Assembly: GCF_014207135.1 (NCBI RefSeq)
Contig: NZ_JACHCC010000003.1
Span: 220,608-284,607 of the forward strand
DNA length: 64,000 nt
Direction: 5' to 3'
Source of the DNA: Pedobacter cryoconitis
Lineage (GTDB): Bacteria; Bacteroidota; Bacteroidia; Sphingobacteriales; Sphingobacteriaceae
Numbering within the stretch: position 1 is the stretch's first letter; each line of letters starts with the position of its first letter. Below are positions 63,286 through 64,000 of this stretch, piece by piece. The translations under genes and the position numbers were made by a program. The notes below the pieces were generated by a model, which saw only the letters and a program-made list of their open reading frames with translations, was not told where the DNA came from and did not search any database.

Positions 63286-63443
63286 TGATTATGAGAAATG
63301 ATTTTTTTGACCTCGACAATAGCGAATTCAACGCTTTTAATGAAAATGAATTGAATATGATAATGGGTGGTGGCGGAGATAGCAATACAGTAAGTTTTCT
63401 GGAAATAGAACACTTATTTGTTGGAAAAGAAGAAGAAAACTAA
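63285..63443 (+). CDS. Small RiPP precursor-like peptide with GGGG junction (52 residues)
   Basis: Read directly: 52 residues starting MIMRNDFFDLDNSEFNAFNE; an ATG at 63291 would remove two residues. The acidic leader ends ENELNMIMGGGG, a double-glycine-type cleavage site as used by bacteriocin and RiPP exporters. The predicted core DSNTVSFLEIEHLFVGKEEE has no Cys and many acidic and hydroxyl residues, so if modified it would not be a lanthipeptide; ester- or amide-crosslinked (graspetide-like) products fit better. Start overlaps the preceding stop by one base. Sequence otherwise unlike the array that follows. Confidence 0.62.
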   Translation: MIMRNDFFDLDNSEFNAFNENELNMIMGGGGDSNTVSFLEIEHLFVGKEEEN

Positions 63444-63503
63444 TAGTCATTAAAGTTTGAAACAACATAAATGAAACAATCTTAAACCTTAAAAATAAAT
63501 AAA

Positions 63504-63671
63504 ATGAAAAAAGTAAACCTATCAGAAAAAGTACAGTTAGACAAAGAAATCATTTCAAAACTGAATGATGATCAATTGAAAGAATTAGAAGGCGGAGCTG
63601 CTGAAAAAGAACTTTCATGTATCGGAGGAAACAACTCTTGTGCAAGCAAAACAATCGAAGCAGAAAGCTAG
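63504..63671 (+). CDS. GG-leader RiPP precursor, lanthipeptide-like, copy 1
   Basis: Read directly: 55 residues starting MKKVNLSEKVQLDKEIISKL. The leader (1-31) ends NDDQLKELEGG, a double-glycine site; the core AAEKELSCIGGNNSCASKTI (then EAES) has two Cys and five Ser/Thr. The VxLxKEIIxxL...LEGG pattern matches Bacteroidota class I lanthipeptide leaders such as those related to pinensin. Dehydrated Ser/Thr could form thioether rings with Cys39 and Cys46. It is the first of at least three tandem copies. The modifying enzymes and exporter are not in the window. Confidence 0.78.
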   Translation: MKKVNLSEKVQLDKEIISKLNDDQLKELEGGAAEKELSCIGGNNSCASKTIEAES

Positions 63672-63705
63672 TCAACACAATTTTTAACCATTAAAATTCA
63701 ACAAG

Positions 63706-63873
63706 ATGAAAAAGGTAAATCTATCAGAAAAAGTACAGTTAGACAAAGAAATCATTTCAAAACTGAATGATGATCAATTGAAAGAATTAGAAGGCGGAGC
63801 TGCTGAAAGAGAGCTTTCATGTATCGGAGGAAACAACTCTTGTGCAAGCAAAACAATTGAAGCAGAAAGCTAA
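63706..63873 (+). CDS. GG-leader RiPP precursor, lanthipeptide-like, copy 2
   Basis: Identical to copy 1 except Lys35 to Arg in the core (AAERELSCIGG), plus a few silent changes and TAA in place of TAG. Leader, cleavage site and both Cys are unchanged, so the two should yield nearly the same product. Conserved protein with silent base changes indicates selection to keep the sequence. Confidence 0.78.
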   Translation: MKKVNLSEKVQLDKEIISKLNDDQLKELEGGAAERELSCIGGNNSCASKTIEAES

Positions 63874-63907
63874 TCAACACAATTTTTAACCATTAAAATT
63901 TAACAAG

Positions 63908-64000
63908 ATGAAAAAGGTAAATCTATCAGAAAAAGTACAGTTAGACAAAGAAATCATTTCAAAACTGAATGATGATCAATTGAAAGAATTAGAAGGCGGA
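63908..64000 (+). CDS. GG-leader RiPP precursor, lanthipeptide-like, copy 3 (runs off right edge)
   Basis: The first 31 residues are present and match the copy 1 and 2 leaders exactly, ending at the LEGG cleavage site where the window stops. The core sequence and number of further copies lie to the right. Confidence 0.78.
   Translation, partial: MKKVNLSEKVQLDKEIISKLNDDQLKELEGG

Larger units (their letters stand above)
63504..64000 (+). repeat. Tandem array of 202-bp precursor units
   Basis: Starts of the three near-identical genes are exactly 202 bp apart (63504, 63706, 63908). The 34-bp spacers before copies 2 and 3 differ at one base. Copies 2 and 3 are closer to each other than to copy 1, which fits recent unequal duplication. 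The array continues past the window. Confidence 0.9.

Noticed and set aside
63213..63413. 66-codon minus-strand open frame
   Set aside because: It is antisense to the two small RiPP-like precursors, which fit better by overlap, leader pattern and GG site.

Overview
The window looks like chromosome from a Bacteroidota species of the Sphingobacteriaceae, most likely Pedobacter or a close relative. The evidence is the SusC/RagA-type and other TonB-dependent receptors, many lipoproteins, LytS/LytTR two-component pairs, TPR-containing kinases, and promoters of the Bacteroidota form TAnnTTTG. Gene content and base use look even throughout. I saw no rRNA, tRNA, CRISPR array, intact insertion sequence or prophage.

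Layout. 1-3.2 kb: a truncated SusC-like receptor, anhydro-MurNAc kinase, a DeoR regulator and a DoxX protein. 3.2-11.5 kb: an ORF6N protein, a Crp/Fnr regulator, a thioesterase, an efflux operon (TolC, HlyD-like adaptor, two ABC-2 permeases, no ATPase gene nearby), then a chloramphenicol acetyltransferase-like enzyme with an arginase-family enzyme. 11.9-21.6 kb: a GH18 endoglycosidase lipoprotein, a tricorn-type protease, a Prc-type protease, a two-lobed pepsin-like aspartic protease, and AlkA. 21.9-28.9 kb: a 7TM protein/kinase/NarL-type regulator operon, two uncharacterised divergent genes around a set of palindromes, two GNAT enzymes, a nitrilase and a DUF1080 protein.

29.8-39.7 kb holds the most coherent system of unknown role. 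A TPR sensor kinase and a LytTR regulator lie upstream of two transcription units whose promoters share the same tandem ATACAAA boxes, 21 bp apart, at the same distance from a shared TACATTCAT. The units encode a DUF3592-like membrane protein plus a lipoprotein, and a six-gene operon: DUF4870-like protein, TPR protein, SPFH (YdjI-like) protein with SHOCT tail, two zinc-ribbon proteins and an acidic protein. I infer an envelope or membrane stress response.

39.7-54.2 kb is mostly ordinary: GH20 hexosaminidase, a second LytS/LytTR operon with a palindrome at its promoter, LLM oxidoreductase, metallophosphoesterase, PAS kinase, zinc exporter, glycosyltransferase, MiaE, MgtC, DUF2252 and Dps. 54.2-62.7 kb has a TonB receptor/beta-helix lipoprotein/histidine phosphatase operon, a second beta-barrel receptor and a YeeE/YedE pair.

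The right edge (63.1-64.0 kb) opens a RiPP cluster: two different 51-52 residue precursor-like peptides, then at least three tandem, nearly identical 55-residue GG-leader precursors with Ser/Thr/Cys cores resembling class I lanthipeptides. The modifying and export genes should lie just beyond the window.
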